NCBI GenBank assembly: GCA_963704995.1
Contig: CAVPIM010000017.1
Location: 558,001 to 622,000, forward strand
Reading direction: 5' to 3'
DNA length: 64,000 nt
DNA from: RYN-230 sp963704995
GTDB lineage: Bacteria > Actinomycetota > Actinomycetes > Streptosporangiales > Streptosporangiaceae
The notes under the pieces: model-generated
What the model was told of the DNA's origin: nothing
Database searches by the model: none
Seen by the model: only the letters and a program-made list of their open reading frames with translations
Program-made: the position numbers and the translations under genes
Part shown: positions 25,320 to 34,596 of the stretch, in pieces
How positions within the stretch are numbered: position 1 is the first letter of the stretch
Layout: every line of letters begins with the position of its first letter

Positions 25320-26188
25320 CCGGCGAGAGCGTGGCCGGCGCCGGGCCCGCGGGCGCGGAGCCGGTCAGCTACGAAGAGCGCGGCCCGATCGCGCTGGTGA
25401 CCCTGAACCGGCCGCGGTACCGCAACGCGCAGAACTCCGCGATGACGTACGCCCTGGACCGGGCCTTCGCCCGGGCGGTGAACGCCGAGCAGGTCGCGGT
25501 GATCGTGCTGGCCGGGGCCGGCGATCACTTCTGCGCGGGCCACGACATCGGCTCCCCCGGCCGGGACGCGGACGTCTCCTTCGACCGGCAGGCGGTGCTG
25601 TGGTGGGACCACGTCGGCCAGCCCGGCGCCGATGCCCGGTACGCCCGCGAGATGGAGGTCTACCTCGGCATGTGCCGCCGCTGGCGGGAGATCCCCAAGC
25701 CGGCGGTGGCGATGGTGCAGGGCGCCTGCATCGCCGGCGGCCTCATGCTCGCCTGGGTCTGCGACGTGATCATCGCCGCGCAGGACGCGTTCTTCGCGGA
25801 CCCGGTGCTGCGGATGGGGATACCGGGCGTGGAGTACTTCGCCCACCCGTGGATGCTGGGGCCGCGGTTCGCCAAGGAGATGCTGTTCACCGGCGACCGC
25901 CTGGACGCGGAACGCGCGTGGCAGCTGGGCATGGTGAACCGGGTGGTGCCGCGCGCGGAGCTGGCCGGGGTGACGTTCGGGATTGCGGAGCGCATCGCCA
26001 CCATGCCCCGGTTCGGGCTGGCCCTGGCCAAGCGGGCGGTGAACCAGTGCGAGGACCTGATGGGGATGCGGGCGGGCATGGACTCGGTGTTCGGCCTGCA
26101 TCACCTGGCCCACGCGCACAACGCCGAGGTGTCCGGCGACTCACTCGCCGGCCTGGACGCCCGCGGGATGCGGAAGGCCTCCGGGTGA
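25316..26188 (+). CDS. Enoyl-CoA hydratase-family protein in the HIP operon
   Basis: 290-residue crotonase from ATG at 25316. Oxyanion segments are AGDHFCAGHDIGSPGR and QGACIAGGLMLAWVCD. The region between them is longer than usual, with RYAREMEVYLGMCRRWREIP, like the larger actinobacterial enoyl-CoA hydratases. ADPVLRMGIPGVEYFAHPW covers the usual catalytic Glu positions but shows a Pro/Gly there, so water activation may be unusual. The gene is translationally coupled to fadD3 and fadE31. I do not recall a gene at this place in Mtb, where fadE31 directly follows fadD3. It probably hydrates one of the FadE30-33 enoyl-CoA products; this is inference. Confidence 0.8.
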   Translation: MTGESVAGAGPAGAEPVSYEERGPIALVTLNRPRYRNAQNSAMTYALDRAFARAVNAEQVAVIVLAGAGDHFCAGHDIGSPGRDADVSFDRQAVLWWDHVGQPGADARYAREMEVYLGMCRRWREIPKPAVAMVQGACIAGGLMLAWVCDVIIAAQDAFFADPVLRMGIPGVEYFAHPWMLGPRFAKEMLFTGDRLDAERAWQLGMVNRVVPRAELAGVTFGIAERIATMPRFGLALAKRAVNQCEDLMGMRAGMDSVFGLHHLAHAHNAEVSGDSLAGLDARGMRKASG

Positions 26189-27359
26189 GCCCCGATCCGG
26201 GCGGCGCCCCTGCGGGCGGCAACGCCGCGGCGGCGACGCTGCGTTCCGGGCCGAGGTACGGGACTGGCTGGCCGCGCACGTCCCCGCGGAGCCGCTGCCG
26301 TCGGTGGACACGGCCGAGGGCTTCGCCCGGCACCGCGCGTGGGAACGCGAGCTCGCGGCGGCACGGCTGGCCGTGGTGTCCTGGCCGGTGGAGTACGGCG
26401 GCCGCGGCGCGTCGCTGCTGGAATGGCTGGTCTTCGAGGATGAGTACCACGCCGCCGGCGGGCCGGCCCGGGTCGGCCAGAACGGCCTGTTCCTGCTGGC
26501 CCCGACCTTGTTCGCGCACGGCACCGCTGCTCAGCGGGAGCGCCTGCTGCCCCGGATGGCGACCGCGGAGGACGTCTGGGCGCAGGCGTGGTCAGAGCCG
26601 GAGGCGGGCAGCGACCTGGCCGCGATCCGGGCCCGTGCCACCCGCACCGACGGGGGCTGGCTGCTGTCCGGCTCGAAGACGTGGAGCTCGCGCGCGGCCT
26701 TCGCGGACCGGGCGTTCGGCCTGTTCCGCACCGATCCCGGGGGCGGCCGGCACCACGGCCTGACGTACCTCCTCTTCGACCTGCGCGCCGAGGGCGCCGA
26801 CGTGCGCCCGATCCGCCAGCTCGGCGGCGGGACCGGGTTCGCGGAGATCTTCCTCGATGGCGTATTCGTGCCCGACTGCGACGTGGTCGGCGCCCCGGGC
26901 GAGGGATGGCGGATCGCGATGAGTACCGCCAGCCACGAACGCGGTCTTTCGCTGCGCAGCCCGGGACGGTTCTGCGCGGCCGCCGCGCGCCTGGTCGAGC
27001 TGTGGCAGCGGGCCGGTGACCCGGCCGACACGGCGCTGCGGGACCGGGTCGCCGACGCCTGGATAGGGGCCCGGGCCTACCGGCTGCACACGTTAGCCAC
27101 CGCCCGCAGGCTCGACGCCGGCGCCACCCTGGGCCCGGAGTCCAGCCTGGGCAAGGTGTTCTGGTCCGAGCTCGACGTCGGGCTGCACGAGACGGCGCTG
27201 GACCTGCTCGGGCCGCAGGCTGAGCTGGCCGGCCAGCCGGCGCCGGACGGGCGCTGGCTGGGCGACTACCTGTTCTCCCTGGCTGGCCCGATCTACGCGG
27301 GCACGAACGAGATCCAGCGCACGGTGATCGCCGAGCGGCTGCTGGGCCTGCCGCGATGA
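26185..27359 (+). CDS. fadE31: FadE31-like acyl-CoA dehydrogenase, frame break near the N-terminus
   Basis: About 390 residues. GTG at 26185 overlaps the previous stop (GTGA), but the conserved N-terminus AFRAEVRDWLAAHVPAEPLP is in another frame, so a one-base indel lies between about 26190 and 26240. From there the gene is open: WPVEYGGRGASLLEWLVFED, AQAWSEPEAGSDLAAIRARA, LLSGSKTWSSRAAFADRAFG, ASHERGLSL with the catalytic Glu, and FSLAGPIYAGTNEIQRTVIA. FadE31 pairs with FadE32 or FadE33 to dehydrogenate late C/D-ring CoA thioesters; only the FadE31-type subunit keeps the base. Order matches Rv3562-Rv3564. Confidence 0.83.
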
Positions 27360-28414
27360 CCTCCGCCCGCTCGGCTGAGCAGGAGCAGTTCGCCGCCGCC
27401 CTGCATGACCTGCTCACCGGCGGCGCGGCCGGGACCGGCGGGCCTGGTGACGGGTCGCTGCGCGCCGCGCGGCGATGGGCGGCCGGTGACCGCTCGGCCG
27501 GCCTGGCGCTGTGGCGCCAGCTCGCCGGGGCGGGCGTCACCGCGCTCGCCGTGCCGGAGCGCTGCGGCGGCCTCGGGGCCAGCCCGCTGGACCTCATGGT
27601 CGCCTGCGAGGAACTCGGGCACCACGCCCTGCCCGGGCCGGTGGCCGAGTCCCTGGCCGCCGTGCCGGGGCTGCTCGCCGCGCTGGATGATCAGGGGCTG
27701 GGCGATGACGGCCAGCGGGCGCGGTGGCTGGCGGCGCTGGCCGCCGGGGACCTGATGGCCACCCTGGCCCTGCCACCGCGGCGGCCGTACGCCGCCGACG
27801 CCGACGCCGCGGGCCTGGTCCTGCTCGTCGAGGACGACGCCGTGTGGCTGGCCGCGCCGGGCGCCCGGTACCAGTCGGTGGACCCGGCCCGGTGCCTGGC
27901 GGAGGCCTGCGGCCGGCAGCTGCTGGCCCGCGGGCCCGCAGTGTCCGCCGCCGCCCGCCACGCGTTCGACCTCGGCGCGCTGGCCTGTGCCGCGCAGCTG
28001 CTCGGCGCCGGCCGCGCCCTGCTGGCCGCCAGTGTCCGGCACACCAGGCAGCGGGTGCAGTTCGGCCGCCCGATCGGCTCGTTCCAGGCGGTCAAGCACC
28101 AGCTCGCCGATGTGGCCATCGGCCTGGAGTTCGCCGGGCCGCTGCTCGACGCCGCGGCGCTGGCGCTGGCGGACCGCGGGGCGGGCGCGGCCAGGGATGT
28201 CTCGGCCGCCAAGGTCGCCTGCGCCGGCGCCGCGCACCGGGCGGCCCGCACCGCCCTGCAGGTGCACGGCGCGATCGGCTACACCCAGGAGCACGACCTC
28301 GGCCTGTGGCTGACGAAGATCCGCGCGCTGGTCCCGGCGTGGGGAACCCAGTCCGAGCACCGGGCCCGGGTCATGGCCAGCCTGGTCACGGACGGCGGGC
28401 CGGCATGGAACTGA
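27356..28414 (+). CDS. fadE32: FadE32-like acyl-CoA dehydrogenase subunit
   Basis: 352 residues from ATG at 27356, overlapping the fadE31 stop. A short, diverged ACAD with ALAVPERCGGLGASPLDLMV near residues 61-80, VRHTRQRVQFGRPIGSFQAV near residues 224-243 and a C-terminal LQVHGAIGYTQEHDLGLWL. The Glu of the NERV/HERG motif is absent, as expected for the non-catalytic partner in heteromeric steroid dehydrogenases; the RxxQFGRPIGxFQ segment binds FAD/CoA at the subunit interface. Overlaps fadE33 by ten bases. No frame break. Confidence 0.85.
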   Translation: MTSARSAEQEQFAAALHDLLTGGAAGTGGPGDGSLRAARRWAAGDRSAGLALWRQLAGAGVTALAVPERCGGLGASPLDLMVACEELGHHALPGPVAESLAAVPGLLAALDDQGLGDDGQRARWLAALAAGDLMATLALPPRRPYAADADAAGLVLLVEDDAVWLAAPGARYQSVDPARCLAEACGRQLLARGPAVSAAARHAFDLGALACAAQLLGAGRALLAASVRHTRQRVQFGRPIGSFQAVKHQLADVAIGLEFAGPLLDAAALALADRGAGAARDVSAAKVACAGAAHRAARTALQVHGAIGYTQEHDLGLWLTKIRALVPAWGTQSEHRARVMASLVTDGGPAWN

Positions 28415-29543
28415 CCGGCGAGCAGCGGGCGCTGCGCGACGCGGTCCGGGCCATGCTGGCGCGGCATCAGCGCCGCGGCCCCGCCGCGGGGGACGGCCCG
28501 CGCTACGACCCGGCGCTGTGGCAGCGGCTGTGCGGCGAGATCGGCGTGGCCGGGCTGGCGGTGCCGGAGGAATACGGCGGCGCCGGGGCGGGCCCGGTCG
28601 AGACCCACGTCGTCGCGGAGGAGCTCGGCACCAGCCTCACCCCCTCGCCCCTGCTGGGGTCGGCCGTCCTGGCCACGCAGGCCCTGCTGGCCAGCGGGGA
28701 CAGCGCCGCCTGCCAGCGCCTGCTGCCGCCGGTGGCCGCCGGGACCGCCGTCGCGGCGCTGGCCTGGACCCCCGCCGCCGGGCACTGGGACCCGGGCGAG
28801 GTGGCCTGCCAGGCTGTCCCGCCCGCCAGCCCCGGCGGCGGCTGGGCCCTGGCCGGCACCGCGCACCACGTGCTCTACGGCGACTGTGCCGACGTGCTGC
28901 TGGTCGCCGCGCGCGCCCCGGACGGCATCGGGCTCTTCGACGTGGACCCGGACCAGGCTGGTGTCACCCGCTCGGCCGTGACGGCCATGGATCTCACCAG
29001 CCGCCTGGCCGTCGTGCGGCTGGACGGGGCCGCGGGGCGGCGCGTCGGGGGCCGGGGCGCCGGGGGGCAGGGTGGCGGCGCGGCGCTCGCCCGGGCCCGG
29101 GACCTCGCGTGCATCGCGCTCAGCGCCGAGCAGGCAGGCGCGGCGCGGCGGGCCCTCGAGCTGACCGTCGGCTACGCCAAGGTCCGGGTCCAGTTCGGCC
29201 GGCCCATCGGCGGCTTCCAGGCCATCGCGCACCGGCTGGCCGACCTGCACGTGCTGGTGGAGTCGGCCCGGTCGGTGTCGTATGCCGCCGCGGCGGCCGC
29301 CGCGGGAGCCGCGGCGGTGCAGACGCGGCCGATGCCGGGCTGCTCGCGGCCGCGGCCAGGGTCTACTGCTCGGAGGCGTTCGCGCGGGTGGCGGCCGAGA
29401 TGATCCAGCTGCACGGGGCGCTCGGCATCACCTGGGAACACGACGCCCACCACTTCCTCAAGCGGGCGCACGCCACCGCGCAGCTCTTCGGCCCGCCGGC
29501 CGGGCATGTGGCCAGGATCGCCGCCGCCGTGATCGGCGGCTGA
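28405..29543 (+). CDS. fadE33: FadE33-like acyl-CoA dehydrogenase subunit, one frame break
   Basis: About 380 residues from ATG at 28405 (ELTGEQRALRDAVRAMLARH). Like FadE32 it has GLAVPEEYGGAGAGPVETHV, VRVQFGRPIGGFQAIAHRLA and no catalytic Glu. A one-base indel in the GC-rich stretch near 29315-29330 separates this frame from the C-terminus, ADAGLLAAAARVYCSEAFAR, then IQLHGALGITWEHDAHHFLK. It is the third dehydrogenase subunit of the HIP operon, likely a FadE31 partner. The stop at 29543 is six bases before the flippase gene. Confidence 0.83.
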
Positions 29544-29549
29544 CCGCGG

Positions 29550-30948
29550 ATGAAGCTCACGGCGCGCCTCCTGGACCTGCTGCCGCGGGGGACGCTGCCC
29601 GTGGCGGCCGGGCTGGCGGTGCTCGGCGCCGGCTGCTACGCCCAGCTCGCGGTGGCCGGGCACAGCCTGGGCCCGGGCGGTGCCGCGGCCATGTCGGTGC
29701 TGTGGACGATCGTCTTCTGGGCGGGCCTGGGCCTGTTCCTGCCCGTCGAGCAGGAAGTGATCCGGCTCGTCGCGGCGCGCACGGCGCGGGGTGAGGGGAT
29801 CATCCCGGTGGCCCGCCGGGCCGCCGCCGCGGCCGGCGTCCTGTGTGCCGCCACGCTGATCCTGACCGCGGCCGCTGCCCGGCCGCTGGCCCGCGCCCTG
29901 TTCGGCGGCAGCACCGCGATGGTGGCGGCGCTCGCCGCGGCCCTGCTCGCGCTCGCGGTGACCTCGGTGAGCCGCGGCGTGCTCGCCGGGCTGGGCCGGT
30001 TCAGCGGCCTACGGGAGCCAGCTGGCCGTGGACGGCGGGCTGCGCCTGGTGCTGGCCTGCGCCCTCGGCGCCGCGGGCGTCCACTCGGCCACCGCGTTCG
30101 GCCTCACCCTGACCGTCGCCCCGCTGCTCGCGGTGGCCGCCACCCTCGGCCCGTTCCTGGCGGGCATGCGCCCCGGGCCCGCCGTGAGCTGGCGGCTGAT
30201 GTGCCGCGGGCTGGGCCCGCTCATCGGGACCATGCTGCTCGCCCAGCTCGTGGTGAACGTGGCGGTGATCAGCCTCAGGCTGCTGTCGCCGGGCGATCCC
30301 GCGGTGGTGGGCGCCCTGCTCGCCGCGATGCTCCTGGCCCGGGTGCCGCTGTTCGTGTTCACGTCGCTGCAGGCGTCCCTGCTGCCGGGCCTGGCCGGCG
30401 CCACCGCCGCGGGTGACCGGCCGCGCTTCCGGCGGCTGCTCGCCCGCGGGTGCGCGATCGTGACCGTCCTCGGCGTGGCGGGCGCCCTGCCGGGGGTGAT
30501 CGCCGGCCCGTGGCTGGCCCGGGTGCTGTTCGCCGCGCGCCCGGCTCTGGGGCGCGGCGATTTCGCCCTGCTCGCCGCCGGGACGCTGTGCTACATGCTG
30601 GCCATGGTCCTGGGCCAGGGCGCGATGGCCTTGTCCCGCCATCGCGACCAGCTGCTCGCCTGGCTGGCCGGCGCCGTGGTGCTCGCCGTCATCACCCTGG
30701 GGCCCGGCGCGGCCCGGCTCCGGGTCGAGGCCGCCTACGCGCTCAGCTCGCTGGCCGTGGCCTGCGCCCTGGCCCTGGTGCTGTTCCTGCGCACGCGCCG
30801 GCCAGTCCGGCCCAGGCACCGGGCGGTCAGGCCCGGCCCGGCCGGTCAGATCCAGTCGTTGTGGCGCGGCCAGGCGAGCAGGGTGTCCACGACCTCGGGT
30901 GGCCCGCCCGCGGCCCGCTCCGCGGGCACCGTGAAACGGCCCCGGTAG
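29550..30948 (+). CDS. Multi-pass MOP/flippase-like membrane protein, one frame break
   Basis: About 465 residues with roughly a dozen hydrophobic segments and few charges between, resembling polysaccharide/lipid flippases of the MOP superfamily (PST/MurJ-like) in layout. The first ~150 residues (TM starting TLPVAAGLAVLGAGCYAQLA) are separated by an extra G near 30006 from the rest, which resumes FSAYGSQLAVDGGLRLVLAC. Starts six bases after fadE33, so it is probably co-transcribed with the HIP genes. The open frame overlaps the convergent hsaB by ~100 bases, and the last ~40 residues are unlike a membrane protein, so the true end may be near 30840. The substrate is unknown. Confidence 0.65.
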
Positions 30949-31422
30949 AACAGCAGCGGCTGGCCCGGCCCGGCAGTCGCCGAGCTCGGTCACCCGGCCG
31001 ACCACCACGTAGTGGTCACCGGCCTCGTGGACGGCCTCGACGCGGCAGCCAGCCCAGGTGAGCACGTCATCCAGGACCGGCGCCCCGGATGACGACGGCG
31101 ACCAGCGCACGCCGTCGAATTTGCCCGGCCCGCTGGTGCCGAACACCCGGGCCAGCTCACGCTGCCCGGAGGCCAGCACGTTCGCGCAGAAATGGCCGGC
31201 CCGGGCGATCCGCGGCCAGCTCGCCGACGACCGGCCCGGGCAGAAGAGCACCAGCGGCGGTTCCAGGGACAGCGCGGCGAACGACTGGCAGGAAAAGCCC
31301 GGCCCCCGGTCATCGGCCGTGGTGATCACCGTGACCCCCGTGCAGAAGTGACCCAGCACCTGCCGGAACCGGGCCGGCTCCGGATCGGACCGCGGGGGCG
31401 TGACGCGGGGGGTGGCAGTCAT
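30846..31422 (-). CDS. hsaB: HsaB: flavin reductase for HsaA, one frame break
   Basis: About 191 residues, as in Rv3567c (187). From ATG at 31422 the flavin reductase-like (FMN-binding split barrel) domain reads FRQVLGHFCTGVTVITTADD, FSCQSFAALSLEPPLVLFCP and FCANVLASGQRELARVF. After VGRVTELGDCRAG a one-base insertion near 30970 breaks the frame; corrected, it runs QPLLFYRGRFTVP and ends AWPRHNDWI. HsaB uses NADH to give reduced flavin to the HsaA oxygenase that hydroxylates 3-HSA. Last gene of hsaADCB, 25 bases after hsaC. Confidence 0.86.
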
Positions 31423-31447
31423 CGCGGCACCGGCAGCCAGGCCGGGC

Positions 31448-32353
31448 TCAGGCCGCGCCCGGGGAGGCGAAACTGTGCCCCCACAGGCTGATCGCGGTGG
31501 TCTCCCGGCTCACCCAGGTCGCGTCGTCAACCCGCTGCCCGTCCGTGCCGTACTCGACGTCGAACCCGCCCGGCGTCCGCACGTAGAACGACACCATGAG
31601 GTCGTTGGCGTGCCGCCCGAGGGTCGCGCTGACCGGTGCCCCCCGCCGGGTGCACCGGTCCAGGGCCCGGCCGACATCGTCGAGCGAGGCGGCCTCGATC
31701 ATCAGGTGCACGATCCCGGCCGCCGCCGGGAACGGGGCCAGCGCGAGCGAGTGGTGCCGCGGGTTGCAGCCGAGGAAGCGCATCCACAGCGGCGGCCCGC
31801 CCGCGGGCCGGCCGAACAGCTCCGGTGCCATCCGCATCGAGTCGCGCAGCCGGAAACCGAGCACCTCGGTGTAGAACCGCAGCGCGGACGGCTCGTCGGA
31901 GACCGGGAGCACGACATGACCCAGTCCCATCACCCCGGTGACGAAGCGGTTCCCGTACTGGCTGCTCACCGGGCGGTGCTCCAGGGCCGCACCGGAGAAG
32001 ACCTCCAGGGTGTTGCCCGAGGGATCCTCGAAGCGCAGCAGCTGCCCGACCCGGCGCGCGGCGAGTTCCGCGGCGGTGCCGGCCTTGACCGCGACGCCCG
32101 CCCGGGCCAGCGCCTCGCTCACCCCGGCCAGCTCCTCCTCGCCGGGTACCTCCCAGCCGGAGGCGAGCAGCCGGTCCTGCTCACCGGGCAGGATCACCAG
32201 CCGGGCCGGGAACTCGTCCATCCGCAGGTACACGGCCCCGGGCTCGGGCCCGCGGCCCTCCATCATGCCGAGCACCCGGACCCCGAACTCCCGCCAGGCT
32301 GCGACGTCGGCTGACTCGATGCGCAGGTACCCCAGCGACTGGATCGCTGTCAT
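31448..32353 (-). CDS. hsaC: HsaC: 3,4-DHSA extradiol ring-cleavage dioxygenase
   Basis: 301 residues (Rv3568c is 300), a type I vicinal-oxygen-chelate dioxygenase with two domains (about 1-135 and 136-301). The Fe(II) ligands are His146 in GLGHVVLP, His216 in GIVHLMIE and Glu267 in FDVEYGTDG; His201 and the Tyr of SFYVRTPGG fill the usual second-shell places. It cleaves the catechol ring A of 3,4-DHSA to 4,9-DSHA. ATG at 32353 overlaps the hsaD stop by four bases. Fully open frame, unlike both neighbours. Confidence 0.93.
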   Translation of the reverse strand: MTAIQSLGYLRIESADVAAWREFGVRVLGMMEGRGPEPGAVYLRMDEFPARLVILPGEQDRLLASGWEVPGEEELAGVSEALARAGVAVKAGTAAELAARRVGQLLRFEDPSGNTLEVFSGAALEHRPVSSQYGNRFVTGVMGLGHVVLPVSDEPSALRFYTEVLGFRLRDSMRMAPELFGRPAGGPPLWMRFLGCNPRHHSLALAPFPAAAGIVHLMIEAASLDDVGRALDRCTRRGAPVSATLGRHANDLMVSFYVRTPGGFDVEYGTDGQRVDDATWVSRETTAISLWGHSFASPGAA

Positions 32354-33254
32354 GCCGCGTCTCCCTCCAGGAAGCTGATCGCCAGCCGGTTGAACTCGTC
32401 GAACTTCTCCAGCTGCGCCCAGTGCCCGCAGCCGCCGAACACGTGCAGCTGGGCCCGCCGGATCAGCTTGACCGCGGCCAGCGCGCCGTCCAGCGGGTTC
32501 ACCCGGTCCTCGCGGCCCCAGATCAGCAGCACCCGGTGGCGCAGCCGGTGCGCTTCCCGCCAGAGCATCCCGTCCTCGGCGGTGGCCGGGTCGAAGAACG
32601 AGGCTCCCAGGGAGGCCATCGCGGCCAGCGCGCCGGGGTCGCTGGCCGCGGCGAACCGCTCGTCCACCAGGGCGTCGGTGATCAGCCGCTGGTCGTGCAC
32701 CAGGGTGGCGAGGAAGGCGGCCAGCTTCTCCCGGCTCGGCCCCGGCGGCGCGGCGAACTCCATCAGCCGCTTGACGCCCTCGGTCGGGTCGGGGGCGAAC
32801 ACGTTCAGGCTGAGCCCGCCCGGGCCCATCAGGACCAGCCGGCCCGCTCCGGGTAGTTCAGCGCGAAGCGGACCGCGGTGCCGCCGCCGAGCGAGTTGCC
32901 GACCAGGTGCGCCCGCTCGATGCCGAGCGTGGTGAGCAGCCCGGCCAGCGCGTCCGCGGCGAAGGTGAAGTAGTTGCCGGTCACCGGCGGCCGGTCGGAC
33001 TGGCCGAAGCCCGGCTGGTCGACCAGGAGGGTGCGGAACTGGCTGGCGAAGACCGGCAGGTTGCGGCCGAAGTTGCTCCACCCCGACGCGCCGGGGCCGC
33101 CGCCGTGCAGCAGCACCACCGGCGCGCGGCCGCCCGCATCCGCCGGGCCGGCCTCGTGGTAATGCAGCCGCATCCCGGCCGCCTCGGCGAAGCGGCTGTG
33201 CACGGCCGGGCCGTCGGGGCCTGCGGGCGGGGCGGTCACCGGGCTGGCCGTCAC
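32350..33254 (-). CDS. hsaD: HsaD: 4,9-DSHA hydrolase (meta-cleavage product hydrolase), one frame break
   Basis: About 300 residues, alpha/beta-hydrolase fold. GTG at 33254 overlaps the hsaA stop. The oxyanion loop VVLLHGGGPGASGWSNFGRN and the nucleophile elbow VGNSLGGGTAVRFALNYPER are in the first frame; a one-base indel near 32843 moves to RLVLMGPGGLSLNVFAPDP. The acid Asp in LIWGREDRVNPLDGA and the His in FGGCGHWAQLEKFDEFN complete the Ser-Asp-His triad. HsaD cleaves the C-C bond of 4,9-DSHA into HIP (DOHNAA) and 2-hydroxyhexa-2,4-dienoate, separating ring A from C/D metabolism. Confidence 0.9.
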
Positions 33255-34433
33255 ACCATGCCGTCCGGCTGGATCCGCAGGCCGAACTCGCCGCGCCCGA
33301 ACATCGACAGGGCCCGCTCCGGGTCGTTGATGGCGTGCACCCGGCCGGCGTGCGCGTCCCGCCAGAACCGCTGGATCGGCGTGCCCAGCTTGAGCGCGCG
33401 GCCGCCGGAGTTCTCGAACAGCCGGTCCACCGCGCTGATCGCCCGGCTGGTGCCGAGCACCTGGTCCCGGCGCACCCGCAGGCGCAGCGGCAGCGGGATC
33501 TTCTCGCCCGCCCGGGCGCAGGCCATCAGGTCGGCCATGTTCCGCTCCAGGGCCAGCCAGGCCGCATCCAGCTCGGCCGCCGCCTCGGCCACCCGGACCT
33601 GCGAGTGCGGGTCCTCGGCCGCTTTCTGCCCGACGTAGGAGGCGCGCACCCGCTCCTGCTGGTAGGCCACGTGCGCGGCGTAGGCGCCCATTCCCATGCC
33701 GATGATCGGGGTGGTGATCGAGTAGGAGAACAGCGAGCCGTACGGCAGCCGGTACAGCGGCGCCGGATTGACCTGCTGGCCCGGGCAGATGCACTTGAAC
33801 ACGTCGGTGAAGCTGAGCGAGCGGTGCTCTGGCACGAACGCGCCGTCCACCACGATGTCGTTGCTCCCGGTGCCGCGCAGCCCGACCGTGTCCCACACGT
33901 CGTCGATGGTGTAGTCGCTGGCCGGCAGCAGGAACGTGCGGAAGTCGGCCGGGTTGCCGTCGCTGTCCGTCGCGATGCCGCCGAGCAGCACCCAGCTCGC
34001 GTGATCGCAGCCGGAGGAGAAGCTCCACCGGCCGGTGAGCAGGTGCCCGCCGTCAGCGGCCTGGGGCCGGCCGGTCGGCGCGTAGGACGACGACACCCGG
34101 GTGTTCGGGTCATCGCCCCACACCTCCTGCTGGGCCTGGTCCGGGAACAGGGCCAGCTGCCAGGGATGCACGCCCAGGACCGAGCTGACCCACCCGGTTG
34201 AACCCGCAGGCGCTGGCGATCAGCCGGACCGCGGTCAGGAAGGTGACCGGGTCGGCTTCCAGGCCGCCGAACCGGGCCGGCTGGAGCAGCCGGAAGAACC
34301 CGGTCTCGGCCAGCGCCTTGACCGACTCGGCCGGCACCACGCGGTGGTCCTCGGTCTCCTGCGCCCGTTCCCGCAGCACCGGCAGCAGGTCACGGACCCC
34401 GGCCAGCACCGCCTGCCCGACGTTCTCACTCAC
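33251..34433 (-). CDS. hsaA: HsaA: flavin-dependent 3-HSA 4-hydroxylase, one frame break
   Basis: About 394 residues, the length of Rv3570c; ACAD-fold two-component monooxygenase. GTG at 34433 starts SENVGQAVLAGVRDLLPVL and the N-terminal part runs to IASACG. One extra T near 34200 breaks the frame; corrected it reads STGWVSSVLGVHPWQLALFP. The rest is open: GGHLLTGRWSFSSGCDHASW, LRGTGSNDIVVDGAFVPEH, LFENSGGRALKLGTPIQRFW and the ending FGLRIQPDGMV. It hydroxylates 3-HSA with flavin from HsaB. First gene of hsaADCB; the promoter has a perfect KstR site. Confidence 0.9.
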
Positions 34434-34483
34434 CGGACATCCTCCGATCACGCCGACTCCACGGTTGACCATCGCCACAAGAC

Positions 34484-34497
34484 TAGAACATGTTCTA
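34484..34497. promoter_or_regulatory. KstR-type operator TAGAACATGTTCTA (hsaA side)
   Basis: Perfect palindrome 51 bases upstream of the hsaA start, in the 163-base divergent promoter with kshA. Confidence 0.87.
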
Positions 34498-34551
34498 GTC
34501 TGACCATAAGGCCACCGCAGGTCGGCGAGTAAAATACGGAACATCAAAGCC

Positions 34552-34565
34552 TATAACGTGTTACA
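34552..34565. promoter_or_regulatory. KstR-type operator TATAACGTGTTACA (kshA side)
   Basis: Second exact TnnAACnnGTTnnA match in the same promoter, 32 bases before the kshA ATG and 68 bases from its partner site. Confidence 0.82.
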
Positions 34566-34596
34566 GGAATGTGAACGAGCGCAGGAGGGAGTCCCC

